Origin: JBNLBT01 sp050303435
GTDB taxonomy: Bacteria > Pseudomonadota > Gammaproteobacteria > Xanthomonadales > Marinicellaceae
NCBI GenBank assembly: GCA_050303435.1
Contig: JBNLBT010000004.1
Location: forward strand, 14,970 to 78,969
DNA: 64,000 nucleotides
Reading direction: 5' to 3'
The translations under genes and the position numbers were made by a program. Position 1 is the stretch's first letter. Every line of letters starts with the position of its first letter. This document shows, in pieces, positions 17,347 to 26,450 of this stretch. The notes under the pieces are model-generated. The model saw only the letters and a list, made by a program, of their open reading frames with translations, was not told the origin of the DNA and searched no databases.

Positions 17347-19800
17347 ATGTTCAAAAGACTTATACCTCTGCTGTTCATCTTCGGCCTCGCCCAGGCCAGG
17401 GACGCCATCGAAATCGATGCCAACATCAGCAAACCGCTCGGGCCGGATGAAGGCTTTTTGCTGTTGCAAGTCAAAAGCAACAGCTATTTCAGCCGCATCA
17501 CACTGAAACGTGAAGGCAAGGCCTTTCTGGCACACAACATGAAAAAAGTGCCGGAGGGCGTCACCAGTGTGTTACTGCGTGTTAAAGCCGGTGAGTACTA
17601 CTGGAACAACATGGAGTACGACCTTGGATTTGGTTCCGGTTTTATTTTTGATTTGGGCAAGGAACGTTTTGGCTTTGAAGTCAAGCCGGGCGTGATCAAC
17701 TACCCCGGTCAATTGAACGTGGTGGTCATTGGGCGCAGCTACACCGCGCAAATGATCAACAATGCCATTGATGCGATGCAACAGTTGCAGGCGCAAACGC
17801 CCCAACTGACCAACGCGGTTCCGTTTGAAATGAATGCCAGCGAAAACGACGAATTTGCCAAGCATTTGGCGCAATTGTCGCAAGTCGGAGACCCATCAAA
17901 GGTCATGCTGGATCTGGATTTCAGTGGCGAAGCCGACGCCGAGACCTACCTGCGGCCCCGCGAGTTGATGCAGGTAGTACTCAACCCGTTCAACAAGCTG
18001 ATGATTTTATTGAAGTTGAACGACGGTCTGGAAGCGGTGGAAGTGCTGGATCCGGACACACTCACCGCGCATCGCATCATTGCAGAGGACAAACGGGTCA
18101 ACACCCGCGTGATTGGCATGCACTGGATCGATGCCGACACGTTAATCCTGGAGATGCAGCGTGAACGCAACAAGAAAATCCATCTGATGGTGGTGCACTT
18201 TGATTTGAGCGGTGAAACCTTGCAGCTGAAAAGCCATTATTTTCTGCACAAAGAGGCACTGGTGGAAGCGCCATTGGTCGATATAGAAAACAAGGCCTAT
18301 TTCCGCTTTCAAGGCTCGCAGTCTTCGCAACAGTTGTATCTGGTTGATCTGAGCACTCAGACCAGTGCCGAGGAGTCCCTGATTGCCGCCAACCGCGCGG
18401 TGCCTGAAGTGCCAAATCAACGCCTGTGGCTGGTCGACAAAGACGCGCGGGTTTCGATGGTGCTGAGCCACGATGAAGACGCCGGCGCCTGGAATTACCA
18501 TGTGCGCGAAGACGGTCAGTGGAAAATTAAATACAGCGACACGGCCGATGATCTGTTGAGCCCGATCGGCTGGCATCACGACGGTCGCCTGTTGATGCTG
18601 CATCGGCCGAAAGGGCAGGAATTCAGGGGCATCTACACGTTTGATCTGGCCACGGGTGGACCACCGGAGCCCTTGATGGTCGCGACGGATCATGGCGTTG
18701 AAACGCATGAATTCGATGCCCGAACTGGACGCATTTTGTCCTACGGATACCATCGCAGCGGGCGTTACATTGAGCAGGCCAGCGATCCACAACTGCAAAA
18801 AATTCTCAAACAGCTGGATGAAAAATACGCGGATTTTGATGCGGTCTTTCTGGGCGTGAATGCCGATCATTCACACTGGCTGTTTTATCTGCAACATTTC
18901 GCCAACCGCGGCTATTTTGTCACCTACGACTCGAAGCAGCAGGCGGTGCAGCTGGTGCTGGACACCGCGCCGTGGGTGCGGGACCTGCCCAAGGCGGAAT
19001 TGCATTATTTTAAGCAGACGGTGGAAGCCGGCTACACCCTGGATGCGTTTCTGGTGCACCCCACCGTGCCGGTCAAGGCCTTGTATGTGAACCCGCACGG
19101 CGGCCCAATCGGCGTCAGGGACACCATCGATTACGACGGCGAGGCCTTGTATCTGGCCAGCCAGGGCATCGCCACCTTGCGTGTCAACTACCGGGGCTCC
19201 GGTGGCTACGGGCGCACTTTTCAGTCGGCCGGCGCCGGGCAGTGGGGCGCGGCCATAGAAAAAGACATCAACGATGTGGTCAGCCAAGTGCTGCAGAAAT
19301 ACCCGGATATACCGGCCTCAGCGGTGTGTGCAGGCGGGGCAAGCTACGGTGGGTATTCCGCCTTGATGCTGGGCATCATCTATCCCGGTCGATACCACTG
19401 CCTGGTATCGATGGCCGGACCGCTGGATTTGCCGTTGTGGTTCAGCGACAGCGACTGGAGCAACAACGCGGATTCGGTTGCGAATATGAAACGCATCGTT
19501 GGGGATCCGGACACTGAACTGGAACGCATGCAGTCCATCTCGCCGGTGTACCGCGCCGCCGATGTGCTTGCGCCGGTGCTGCTGTTCCATGGCTTGAAAG
19601 ACCCCCGCGTCACGGCCGAACATTCCAAACGCATGTCAATGGTTCTGACGCGTCTGGGCAAGCCGCACGCGTTCAAATCGTTCCCGGAAGAAGGCCACGG
19701 TTTTGACAATCTGAACAATGAAAATACTTACATCTCAACGGTGGCGCGATTCATACTGCAATCGCTGAGTGAATCCGCTGCACCCTCAGACGGTGGCTGA
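17347..19800 (+). CDS. S9 family prolyl-oligopeptidase-like peptidase
   Basis: An 817-aa exported serine peptidase. A short signal peptide (residues 1-18, ending AQAR) precedes an N-terminal domain of about 150 residues, a beta-propeller-like middle region and a C-terminal alpha/beta hydrolase domain. The catalytic triad is visible: Ser in GGASYGGYSA, Asp in HGLKDPRVT and His in EEGHGFDN. Members remove dipeptides or cleave short peptides. AAAGGAAA lies before ATG 17347. It follows the M14 gene after 86 bp on the same strand, so the two exported peptidases may work on the same peptide pool. Confidence 0.88.
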   Translation: MFKRLIPLLFIFGLAQARDAIEIDANISKPLGPDEGFLLLQVKSNSYFSRITLKREGKAFLAHNMKKVPEGVTSVLLRVKAGEYYWNNMEYDLGFGSGFIFDLGKERFGFEVKPGVINYPGQLNVVVIGRSYTAQMINNAIDAMQQLQAQTPQLTNAVPFEMNASENDEFAKHLAQLSQVGDPSKVMLDLDFSGEADAETYLRPRELMQVVLNPFNKLMILLKLNDGLEAVEVLDPDTLTAHRIIAEDKRVNTRVIGMHWIDADTLILEMQRERNKKIHLMVVHFDLSGETLQLKSHYFLHKEALVEAPLVDIENKAYFRFQGSQSSQQLYLVDLSTQTSAEESLIAANRAVPEVPNQRLWLVDKDARVSMVLSHDEDAGAWNYHVREDGQWKIKYSDTADDLLSPIGWHHDGRLLMLHRPKGQEFRGIYTFDLATGGPPEPLMVATDHGVETHEFDARTGRILSYGYHRSGRYIEQASDPQLQKILKQLDEKYADFDAVFLGVNADHSHWLFYLQHFANRGYFVTYDSKQQAVQLVLDTAPWVRDLPKAELHYFKQTVEAGYTLDAFLVHPTVPVKALYVNPHGGPIGVRDTIDYDGEALYLASQGIATLRVNYRGSGGYGRTFQSAGAGQWGAAIEKDINDVVSQVLQKYPDIPASAVCAGGASYGGYSALMLGIIYPGRYHCLVSMAGPLDLPLWFSDSDWSNNADSVANMKRIVGDPDTELERMQSISPVYRAADVLAPVLLFHGLKDPRVTAEHSKRMSMVLTRLGKPHAFKSFPEEGHGFDNLNNENTYISTVARFILQSLSESAAPSDGG

Positions 19801-19814
19801 GGATCGCACGGTGA

Positions 19815-20180
19815 TCAGTCTTCGCGCACCAGTTTGAACGATTTTTGCAGGGTTTTCTTGTGCATGTTGGAGCCGGCGTAGTTGGCCTGCCGACCGAGGT
19901 CGCGGCCGAACGGCATTTCTTCCACTTCTCTGCTCTGCAGGCGCGCATTGACGGCTTCTGAAAGCATCAGCTTGCGGGCCATGTGATTGCATTCCAGCAC
20001 CCAACCGGTGTTGTTCAGATTGTGGCGGGTTTTCGGTTCGCATTTAAGTCGCAGCTTTTTTTCGTCCATTTTAATTTTTAACAGCGCATTGGCTGACTCC
20101 ATTGCGGTGGGAATGTAGGACTCCAGAGCCTGCGAGGCCTGGGCGTTGAACAAGAAGATGAACAGGTATTTTTCCATCAT
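19815..20180 (-). CDS. small exported protein, paralog A of a tandem pair
   Basis: A 121-aa protein of no family I recognise. It begins with a hydrophobic stretch (MMEKYLFIFLFNAQASQA) that can act as a signal peptide. It shares with the next gene upstream (20351-20713) two cysteines 17 residues apart (Cys47, Cys64), the motif W-V-x-E-C-N-x-MAR, a PFGR-x(3)-RQ segment and the tail GSNMH-x-KTL-x-KSFKL. The cysteines may form a disulfide after export. ATG 20180 follows AAGGA with good spacing; a longer frame reaches 20237 without support. The two genes point the same way with 170 bp between them. Confidence 0.7.
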   Translation of the reverse strand: MMEKYLFIFLFNAQASQALESYIPTAMESANALLKIKMDEKKLRLKCEPKTRHNLNNTGWVLECNHMARKLMLSEAVNARLQSREVEEMPFGRDLGRQANYAGSNMHKKTLQKSFKLVRED

Positions 20181-20350
20181 CGAATTTCCTTGATTTTGGG
20201 AACGATCACTATAGCACTCAATGGACGGGATGAGCAAGACACAACATCACCGCCACGCCGGAGCGCTGCAAAACGGGGCAGGATTGCGACCTTTGCGGTC
20301 ACATGGATGGGTGCAGTGGCGGCCGGAAGGTGCCGCCACTGCCGCCGGTG

Positions 20351-20713
20351 TTACTTGAGCTTGAAGGATTTCTTCAATGTTTTGGTGTGCATGTTGGAGC
20401 CGATTTTTTTCACCTGCCGCTGCATGCTGCGACCGAAGGGATTTTCCTCAACCGACGGGTTCTTCAGCAAGGGATTGATGTCTTCATGCTGCAGGTAGTT
20501 TCTCGCCATGGCGTTGCATTCAAACACCCAGGCCAACTCGCCAAAATAGACGCCGCGACTGGGTTTGCAGCTGAGGCGAATTTTGCTGTCGGTTTTTTTG
20601 ACTTCCATGATGGAGTGTTCGGATTCGTATTTGAGTTCTTCGGCTTCGGCGGCCATTGCACCCGGGCTTGCCAGGGCGAACAGGCAGGTGGCCATCCACG
20701 TGTTTCGAGTCAT
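20351..20713 (-). CDS. small exported protein, paralog B of a tandem pair
   Basis: A 120-aa protein with a clean signal peptide (residues 1-21, ending GAMAA). Cys49 and Cys66, WVFECNAMAR, NPFGR-x(3)-RQ and GSNMHTKTLKKSFKLK align without gaps at the C-terminus to paralog A, showing a gene duplication. The mature part is acidic near the start (AEAEELKYESEHS) and strongly basic at the end, so charge is split along the chain. No enzyme motif is seen. Upstream lies a promoter-length gap shared with the divergent GMC oxidoreductase gene. Function unknown. Confidence 0.7.
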   Translation of the reverse strand: MTRNTWMATCLFALASPGAMAAEAEELKYESEHSIMEVKKTDSKIRLSCKPSRGVYFGELAWVFECNAMARNYLQHEDINPLLKNPSVEENPFGRSMQRQVKKIGSNMHTKTLKKSFKLK

Positions 20714-20890
20714 TGCTTTGCCTTTGGTTTTAACAAAGCAGGCATTCTAGCACAGCCCGTACGAAGGGCGCTGTGTGATTGACAAATTGTCACAAAAAAG
20801 GGACTTCTGGCACATCGGCGCATGCGCGGCGGCTGCAAATCAATCGTTTGTTTTATGCTGCAATCCCTGCCGCAGCGGCTGCGCTTCAAG

Positions 20891-20896
20891 TATAAT
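20891..20896 (+). promoter_or_regulatory. consensus -10 box of the GMC oxidoreductase gene
   Basis: A perfect TATAAT. The -35 region 17 bp upstream is poor. The start would be near 20903, only about 9 nt before the GTG start codon, giving a very short leader. Confidence 0.5.
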
Positions 20897-20911
20897 GATT
20901 GGGCTTAAACC

Positions 20912-22546
20912 GTGACTGTCAAATTGGAAACATACGATTACATCATTGTCGGCGCCGGTTCGGCCGGTTGTGTGATGGCCAACCGACTGAGTGCCAATCC
21001 GGATTGTCGGGTGTTGCTGCTGGAAGCCGGCGGCAGCGATTGGCACCCGTTCATCCACATGCCCGCGGGCTTGGCCAAGCTGACGGGCATCAAATCGATC
21101 AACTGGAATTATGAAACTGAAGCGGAGGCCGAATTGCTCGGCCGTCGCCTGTACTGGCCGCGCGGCAAGGTGCTGGGCGGGTCCAGCTCAATCAATGCCA
21201 TGTGCTATTGTCGCGGCCATCGCAAGGACTACGATTTATGGGCGGAGCTGGGCAACCCGGGTTGGTCGTTCGACGAGGTGCTGCCGTATTTTGTCCGCAG
21301 TGAAAACAACGCGCGATTCGGTGCACCACACCACGGTCAGAACGGGCCCTTGCACGTGACCGATCTGAAATATCACAACCCCTTGTCTGAAGTGTTCCTG
21401 GCCGCGGCCGAGCAGGCCGGTTATGGGCGCACCGATGATTTCAATGGCGCGCACCAGCGCGGCTTCGGCTTTTATCAGGTGACGCAGAACGACGGCAAAC
21501 GCGATTCGGCGGCCCAGGCGTACCTCAAACCGGCCATGGCCCGGGACAACCTGACGGTCATCACCCGCGCGCTGTGCACCGGCTTAAAGCTCAAGGGCGA
21601 TTGCGCCGTGGGTGTGAATTACCGTCACCGCAGGCGCGCGCACACGGCGCATGCGCGCAGCGAAGTGTTGCTGTGCGGCGGGGCGATCAATTCACCGCAG
21701 GTGTTGATGCTCTCGGGCATTGGCGATGAAGCGATGCTGCGCAATGCCGGCATTCCCGTGCGCCATGTTTTGCCTGGAGTGGGCCGCAATCTGCAGGACC
21801 ATCTGGACGTGTGTCTGGTGCAGCGCTGTCGGGAAAACATCACCTACGACAAAATCAGCGACGTGCGCGTGGGGCTGCAGTATTACCTGTTCGGCCGTGG
21901 GCCGGGCAATTCCAACATCGCCGAAGCCGGCGGGTTCTGGCAGACGCCGCTGGCCGAAGACGACCGGCCGGATGTGCAGTTTCATTTTGTGCCGGCCATC
22001 CTCGATGACCACGGCCGCAACCGCATCCGCGACAACGGCTACACCCTGCACATGTGTTATTTGCGTCCGCGCAGCCGCGGCCATCTGGCGCTGGTCAACG
22101 ACGACCCGGCCCTGGCGCCGCGCATACACGCCAACTACCTGTCCAATGCACACGATCTGGCGGTCATGAAAGCCGGTGTGCAGATGCAGCGCACGCTGTT
22201 CGCCCAGGCGGCGTTTGATCGCTACCGCGGGGCGGAAATGTTTCCCGGCGAGGCGGTGCAGAGCGAGGCGGACATCGAAGACTTCATTCGCCGCAAGGCG
22301 GAAACCATTTATCACCCGATCGGCACCTGCCGGATGGGCGACGACGCCGAAGCGGTGGTGGATCATTGTTTGCGCGTGCACGGTGTACAGAATTTGCGTG
22401 TGGTCGATGCCTCGGTGATGCCGCGCCTGGTTTCCGGCAACACCAATGCCCCGACCATCATGATCGCAGAAAAAATCAGCGATGAAATGCTGGCCAACGG
22501 GCAGCAAACGCAGCGCAGCCCATTGAAACAACAAGTGAACGCATGA
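20912..22546 (+). CDS. GMC family FAD-dependent oxidoreductase (choline/alcohol dehydrogenase type)
   Basis: A 544-aa flavoenzyme. The dinucleotide-binding YDYIIVGAGSAGCVMANRL opens the chain; GMC signatures follow in RGKVLGGSSSINAM and in GGAINSPQVLMLSGIG. The C-terminal active-site segment holds YHPIGTCRMG with the catalytic His and SGNTNAPTIMIAEK with the partner Asn. Choline dehydrogenase (BetA) and primary alcohol dehydrogenases share this layout; no betB or betI is nearby, so a general alcohol substrate is more likely. Start is GTG 20912; TTG 20924 is possible. Its stop overlaps the next gene by 4 bp. Confidence 0.9.
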   Translation: MTVKLETYDYIIVGAGSAGCVMANRLSANPDCRVLLLEAGGSDWHPFIHMPAGLAKLTGIKSINWNYETEAEAELLGRRLYWPRGKVLGGSSSINAMCYCRGHRKDYDLWAELGNPGWSFDEVLPYFVRSENNARFGAPHHGQNGPLHVTDLKYHNPLSEVFLAAAEQAGYGRTDDFNGAHQRGFGFYQVTQNDGKRDSAAQAYLKPAMARDNLTVITRALCTGLKLKGDCAVGVNYRHRRRAHTAHARSEVLLCGGAINSPQVLMLSGIGDEAMLRNAGIPVRHVLPGVGRNLQDHLDVCLVQRCRENITYDKISDVRVGLQYYLFGRGPGNSNIAEAGGFWQTPLAEDDRPDVQFHFVPAILDDHGRNRIRDNGYTLHMCYLRPRSRGHLALVNDDPALAPRIHANYLSNAHDLAVMKAGVQMQRTLFAQAAFDRYRGAEMFPGEAVQSEADIEDFIRRKAETIYHPIGTCRMGDDAEAVVDHCLRVHGVQNLRVVDASVMPRLVSGNTNAPTIMIAEKISDEMLANGQQTQRSPLKQQVNA

Positions 22547-22917
22547 ACGCAAACGATAAAATCAACTATCTGGAGTTTCCGGCCCGTGATCTGGACCGTG
22601 CACGGGCGTTTTTCAGCCGCGTGTTTGGCTGGACTTTTGTTGACTACGGACCGGAGTATACGGCCTTTTTTGATGCCGGCATCGATGGCGGATTTTATCG
22701 CTCGGAGCGAGCGGTCAGCTGCGCAGCCGGCAGCGCGCTGGTGGTGTTTTACAGCGCCAACCTGGAAGACACTCAAAGGCGCATCGAAGAAGCCGGCGGG
22801 CGCATCAGCCAGGCCGTGTTCAGCTTTCCCGGCGGTCGCCGCTTTCATTTCCTCGACCCCAACGACAATGAATGGGCGGTGTGGTCGGATCTGGACGCCG
22901 CAGAAAACGTCTCTTAA
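22543..22917 (+). CDS. VOC family (glyoxalase/bleomycin-resistance-like) protein
   Basis: A 124-aa single-module vicinal-oxygen-chelate protein: INYLEFPARDLDRARAFFSRVFGW at the start, a central VVFYSANLEDT strand and a C-terminal FHFLDPNDNEWAVWS. Such proteins bind a metal or small ligand; the function cannot be told from sequence. It is translationally coupled to the GMC oxidoreductase (ATGA at 22543), which hints at a shared substrate pathway. It converges on the quinone reductase gene with only 3 bp between stops. Confidence 0.85.
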   Translation: MNANDKINYLEFPARDLDRARAFFSRVFGWTFVDYGPEYTAFFDAGIDGGFYRSERAVSCAAGSALVVFYSANLEDTQRRIEEAGGRISQAVFSFPGGRRFHFLDPNDNEWAVWSDLDAAENVS

Positions 22918-22920
22918 ACT

Positions 22921-23505
22921 TCAACGGGCGCGCCGCCCCAGCTCTGCCACGCGGGCAAAACAGCGTTCCGCGCGGGCTGTGGGAAAGTTGTCCACACCGC
23001 CGACGAGGGTGCTGCGCACCGGTGAGACGCCACACAGTTTCAATACATTGCGGCGCAGGTTCTTTAAACCGTGGGCGCGAAAGAACAGCCGGTACACCAG
23101 CGCAGGCATGCCCATGGTGACCATCACGCGGGCGCTTTTTCCACGCAGCAGGCGTCGCGGCATGCGCTCGGTTTCGGCACTGATGGCAAACCCCGGACGC
23201 AAGGTCTGTTCCAGAAACCCCTTCAACAGGGCCGGTAAGGTGCCAGCCCACATGGGGTAAATCAAGGCCAGATGATCGGCCTCGGCGATCATCTGCTGCG
23301 CGTCTCGAATGGCCGGTGGCGCCTCGCCGTGGTTGTAGTCTTCAGCGCTGCGCAGCAGGGGGAAATCCAACGACGCCACATCCAGCAGACGCACCCGGTG
23401 TCCCGCCGCTTCGGCGCCTTTGCGGTAGGCGTCGGCCAGCGCGTGACACAGGTGTGGCCGGCTGTTGTCGGGGTGACCCTGGATGATGAGTATGTTTATG
23501 ACCAT
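22921..23505 (-). CDS. NAD(P)H dehydrogenase (quinone), flavodoxin-like fold
   Basis: A 194-aa FMN/FAD reductase of the NQO1/MdaB/Kef-ancillary family: INILIIQGHPDNSRPHLCHAL at the N-terminus, ADHLALIYPMWAGTLPALLKGFLEQ in the middle and ARVMVTMGMP later. These enzymes reduce quinones by two electrons and protect against redox cycling. Start ATG 23505. No Kef channel is adjacent, so the ancillary-subunit role is not supported here. Confidence 0.85.
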   Translation of the reverse strand: MVINILIIQGHPDNSRPHLCHALADAYRKGAEAAGHRVRLLDVASLDFPLLRSAEDYNHGEAPPAIRDAQQMIAEADHLALIYPMWAGTLPALLKGFLEQTLRPGFAISAETERMPRRLLRGKSARVMVTMGMPALVYRLFFRAHGLKNLRRNVLKLCGVSPVRSTLVGGVDNFPTARAERCFARVAELGRRAR

Positions 23506-23621
23506 GGCGCGACCTCACTGCATGCAAGCGCGTTCAATTATCCGCAATTTGCTGCAATAAAACCAGCGCAACTGCTCAAGAATCGGGTGTGCCATGGCAG
23601 CTCAGAGCCGCGCGTGTACAT

Positions 23622-25355
23622 TCAGCGTTTCGGCCGTTTGCGCGATTTATGGTGACGTTTTCCGCGCCCTGAATGTTCCGTTGCCTCGATGGGTTTGAAG
23701 GATTCTTCCGGGGCCAACAGGCTTTTGCGTCCGCACACGCGCGCTTTGCGCAGGCGTTGCAACAATGGCGCCGGCATGCCTTCTGGCAAATCCACCGTGC
23801 TGTGGTGCGCGTAAATCTCGATGTGGCCGATGAATTCGGGTTCCAGTTCGGCTTCATTGGCGATCATGCCAACGATGTTGCCCGGTTTCACGCGGTGGGC
23901 GTGGCCGGCGTTCAAGGCAAAACGCTGCATCGGAATGTCCGGATGGTCTTTCAGGGGCAAGGCGCCGGTGTGCTCACTGCGTGCGCTTGGGGACGGCGTT
24001 GCTTGTGGTCTCGATCCGGGGCGCTCAGTGCTTTCGTCCAGCAACAGCCCGTGTTCACCGTATTGCTGATGCATCAACGCCGCCGCCAGGTGCATGGGCG
24101 AAATTTCAGCGTCCCGGGCAATGCCGCTGAGCAGGTCGCGTTGCGCTTCCAGATCAACGGTGGCGACGGTGTCAAGCAGGCGCCGGGTGAAGTTTTCAAT
24201 GCGTTTGCGGTTGATCGCGCCTATGCTCGGCATCTGCATGGCTTCGATCGGTTGTCCGGTGGCTTTTTCGATCATTCCCAGCATGCGCTTCTCGCGTCGC
24301 GAAACGAACAGAATGGCCTCGCCGGTGCGCCCCGCGCGACCGGTTCGACCGATGCGGTGCACGTAGGATTCAGTGTCGTAAGGGATGTCGTAGTTGATCA
24401 CGTGGGTGATGCGATCCACATCCAGTCCACGGCCGACCACGTCGGTGCCGATCAACACATCGATGTCGCCGGACTTGAATTTTTCCACCAGCCGCTCGCG
24501 CTGTTTCTGCACCATGTCACCGTTCAGGGCCTCGGCCAGAAAGCCGCGCGCCTTGAGTTTTTCGGCCAGCTCCTCGGTGGCCATTTTGGTGCGCACAAAA
24601 ATCAGCACGCCCTCAGAGTCTTCGGTTTCCAGCACGCGTGTAAGGGCGTCGAGTTTGTGCAAACCGCTGACCAGCCAGTGGCGTTGCCGGATGTTGCTGG
24701 CGGTGACGGTTTTGCTTTCGATGCGCACGTGTTCCGGTGAGCGCAGGTGTTGCATGGCGATGCGTTGAATCGGTTTCGGCATGGTCGCGGAAAACATCGC
24801 GCGTTGCGTCGAATCCGGCATCTGTTCAAGAATCCAGTTGATGTCATCAATGAATCCCATGCGCAGCATTTCATCCGCTTCGTCCAGCACCAGCACGCGC
24901 AGCGCGTCCAGTTTCAGGGTGCCGCGGTTCATGTGGTCCATGACCCGGCCCGGTGTGCCGACCACCGCGTGCACGCCGCGTTTCAGCTGGCGCAGCTGCA
25001 CGCCGTAACTTTGCCCGCCGTAAATCGGCAGCACATGGAAACCGGGCAGCGCGCGCGCGTAGTTTTGCATCGCTTCGGCCACCTGAATGGCCAGTTCGCG
25101 CGTGGGCGTCAGCACCAGAACCTGCACGCCCTGGGCCTTGAGGTCCAGTCGCGAGAGGATTGGCAGGGCAAAGGCGGCGGTTTTACCGGTGCCCGTTTGC
25201 GCCTGACCAAGCACATCGCGTCCGTTCAGAATCGCAGGAATGGCGGCGCGCTGGATCGGTGAGGGGGTTTCATAGCCGTTGTGTTCAATGGCTTTGAGAA
25301 TTTCACTGCGCAGACCAAGCGACTGGAAAGAATTGGATGTATCGGGCTGTGACAT
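23622..25355 (-). CDS. deaD: DEAD-box RNA helicase with DbpA-type RNA-binding domain (DeaD/CsdA-like)
   Basis: A 577-aa ATP-dependent RNA helicase. Motifs in order: Q-motif region FQSLGLRSEILKAI, AQTGTGKTA (motif I), TPTRELA, TPGRVMDH, LDEADEML (motif II), SATMP (III), RGLDVDRITHVINYD and HRIGRTGRAGR (VI). A C-terminal domain near residues 470-545 (VKPGNIVGMIANEAELE, HIEIYAHHSTVDLP) is the DbpA RNA-binding fold, and the end is very basic (SGRGKRHHKSRKRPKR). This layout is that of DeaD/CsdA, used in ribosome assembly and cold growth. Stand-alone on the minus strand. Confidence 0.92.
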   Translation of the reverse strand: MSQPDTSNSFQSLGLRSEILKAIEHNGYETPSPIQRAAIPAILNGRDVLGQAQTGTGKTAAFALPILSRLDLKAQGVQVLVLTPTRELAIQVAEAMQNYARALPGFHVLPIYGGQSYGVQLRQLKRGVHAVVGTPGRVMDHMNRGTLKLDALRVLVLDEADEMLRMGFIDDINWILEQMPDSTQRAMFSATMPKPIQRIAMQHLRSPEHVRIESKTVTASNIRQRHWLVSGLHKLDALTRVLETEDSEGVLIFVRTKMATEELAEKLKARGFLAEALNGDMVQKQRERLVEKFKSGDIDVLIGTDVVGRGLDVDRITHVINYDIPYDTESYVHRIGRTGRAGRTGEAILFVSRREKRMLGMIEKATGQPIEAMQMPSIGAINRKRIENFTRRLLDTVATVDLEAQRDLLSGIARDAEISPMHLAAALMHQQYGEHGLLLDESTERPGSRPQATPSPSARSEHTGALPLKDHPDIPMQRFALNAGHAHRVKPGNIVGMIANEAELEPEFIGHIEIYAHHSTVDLPEGMPAPLLQRLRKARVCGRKSLLAPEESFKPIEATEHSGRGKRHHKSRKRPKR

Positions 25356-25468
25356 GCGTGAAGCCGGGCGGCGCGGTGTAGATAGTGTGCGGATTATACA
25401 CCACCGCGTGCAGCGATGCGCGGTTTTTAACGCGCCGCCCGCTGCGTCGAATCACTGAGTCGGGGTGT

Positions 25469-25954
25469 TCAGCCGTCGGGCAACTGCGCTTTGATGTCGT
25501 CTTCCAGGTCTTTCGGTTTGGTGGTCGGCGCGTAGCGTTTTTTCGGCGTGCCGTCCGCTGCGATCAGGAATTTGGTGAAATTCCATTTGATCGATTTGCC
25601 CAGGGCGCCGGGCAAGGCCTTTTTCAGATAATCGTACAGCGGGTGAGCGCCGTCGCCGTTGACCTCAATTTTTTCGAACATCGGAAAAGACACGCCGTAA
25701 TTGACCAGACAACCCTGTTCAATCTGGGTGGCATCGCCGGGTTCCTGAGAACCGAACTGGTTGCACGGAAAACCGAGGATTTCCAGCCCGTCCTCGCGGT
25801 ATTTGTCGTACAACTCCTGCAAACCCGCGTATTGCGGAGTGAAACCGCATTTGCTTGCGGTGTTGACGATCAACAGGGCCTTGCCCTGGTATTGCGACAA
25901 GTCGATCTCTTCGCCGCGCAGTGAATTGGCTTTGAACTGGTATATTTCTGACAT
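25469..25954 (-). CDS. glutathione peroxidase, cysteine type
   Basis: A 161-aa thioredoxin-fold peroxidase. The peroxidatic cysteine is Cys36 in NTASKCGFTPQY (Cys instead of Sec); Gln70 in FPCNQFGSQEPG and the tryptophan in KWNFTKFLI complete the usual catalytic set. It reduces hydroperoxides, in bacteria often with thioredoxin instead of glutathione. The open frame continues upstream to 26128, but ATG 25954 gives the normal N-terminus (MSEIYQFKANSLRGE). It is divergent from ywbE. Confidence 0.92.
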   Translation of the reverse strand: MSEIYQFKANSLRGEEIDLSQYQGKALLIVNTASKCGFTPQYAGLQELYDKYREDGLEILGFPCNQFGSQEPGDATQIEQGCLVNYGVSFPMFEKIEVNGDGAHPLYDYLKKALPGALGKSIKWNFTKFLIAADGTPKKRYAPTTKPKDLEDDIKAQLPDG

Positions 25955-26053
25955 GGGCTTGCTCCGAACGGTCTCGCGTGAGCTACACATGATGCCGCCA
26001 ATTGCGTGTGAAATCAAGCGCTTTGCGCCGCGCTCGCCGGGGGCCGGTGGATT

Positions 26054-26062
26054 TGCTATGAT
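26054..26062 (+). promoter_or_regulatory. extended -10 promoter of the ywbE-like gene
   Basis: TGCTATGAT, an extended -10 element; transcription would begin near 26069, 28 nt before the ATG at 26097. Confidence 0.4.
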
Positions 26063-26096
26063 GGGTCCTGACTCAAACACACGGACTTCAAGGCGC

Positions 26097-26294
26097 ATGA
26101 ACGGCACGCAACGCAAACACATCCACATCGGCCAGGCGGTCGCTGTGGTGCTGAAAAAAGATCAACGCAGCGGTCATCTGACCCACGGTGTGGTGGCACA
26201 AATCCTGACCCGCTCGCCACAGCACCCGCACGGCATCAAGGTGCGCCTTGAAGACGGTCAGGTGGGGCGGGTCAAGCACACAGAAACGGCTTGA
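26097..26294 (+). CDS. YwbE family protein (DUF2196)
   Basis: A 65-aa basic protein matching the small YwbE family: IHIGQAVAVVLKKDQRSGHL, then GVVAQILTRSPQHPHGIKVRLEDGQVGRVK. The family has a compact beta fold and no established function; a nucleic-acid role has been guessed from its charge. AAGG lies just before the ATG. A gap of 156 bp with an inverted repeat GGTGTC/GACACC (near 26349-26366) separates it from trhO. Confidence 0.85.
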   Translation: MNGTQRKHIHIGQAVAVVLKKDQRSGHLTHGVVAQILTRSPQHPHGIKVRLEDGQVGRVKHTETA

Positions 26295-26385
26295 TGACGT
26301 ATTGAAGCGCCTCATGCATTGATCGGGGCTGTTTCTAATTAGCCTGACGGTGTCTATTCTGACACCCCATCGGCGCTGCAAAAAA

Positions 26386-26394
26386 TGCTAGAAT
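26386..26394 (+). promoter_or_regulatory. extended -10 promoter of trhO
   Basis: TGCTAGAAT, extended -10; predicted start near 26401, leaving about 50 nt of leader before ATG 26451. No clear -35 box. Confidence 0.45.
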
Positions 26395-26450
26395 GGCCGG
26401 GAATTTTTACCGCGCCGGATTTACGCTCCGGTCAGCCGAGGAGAACCAAC

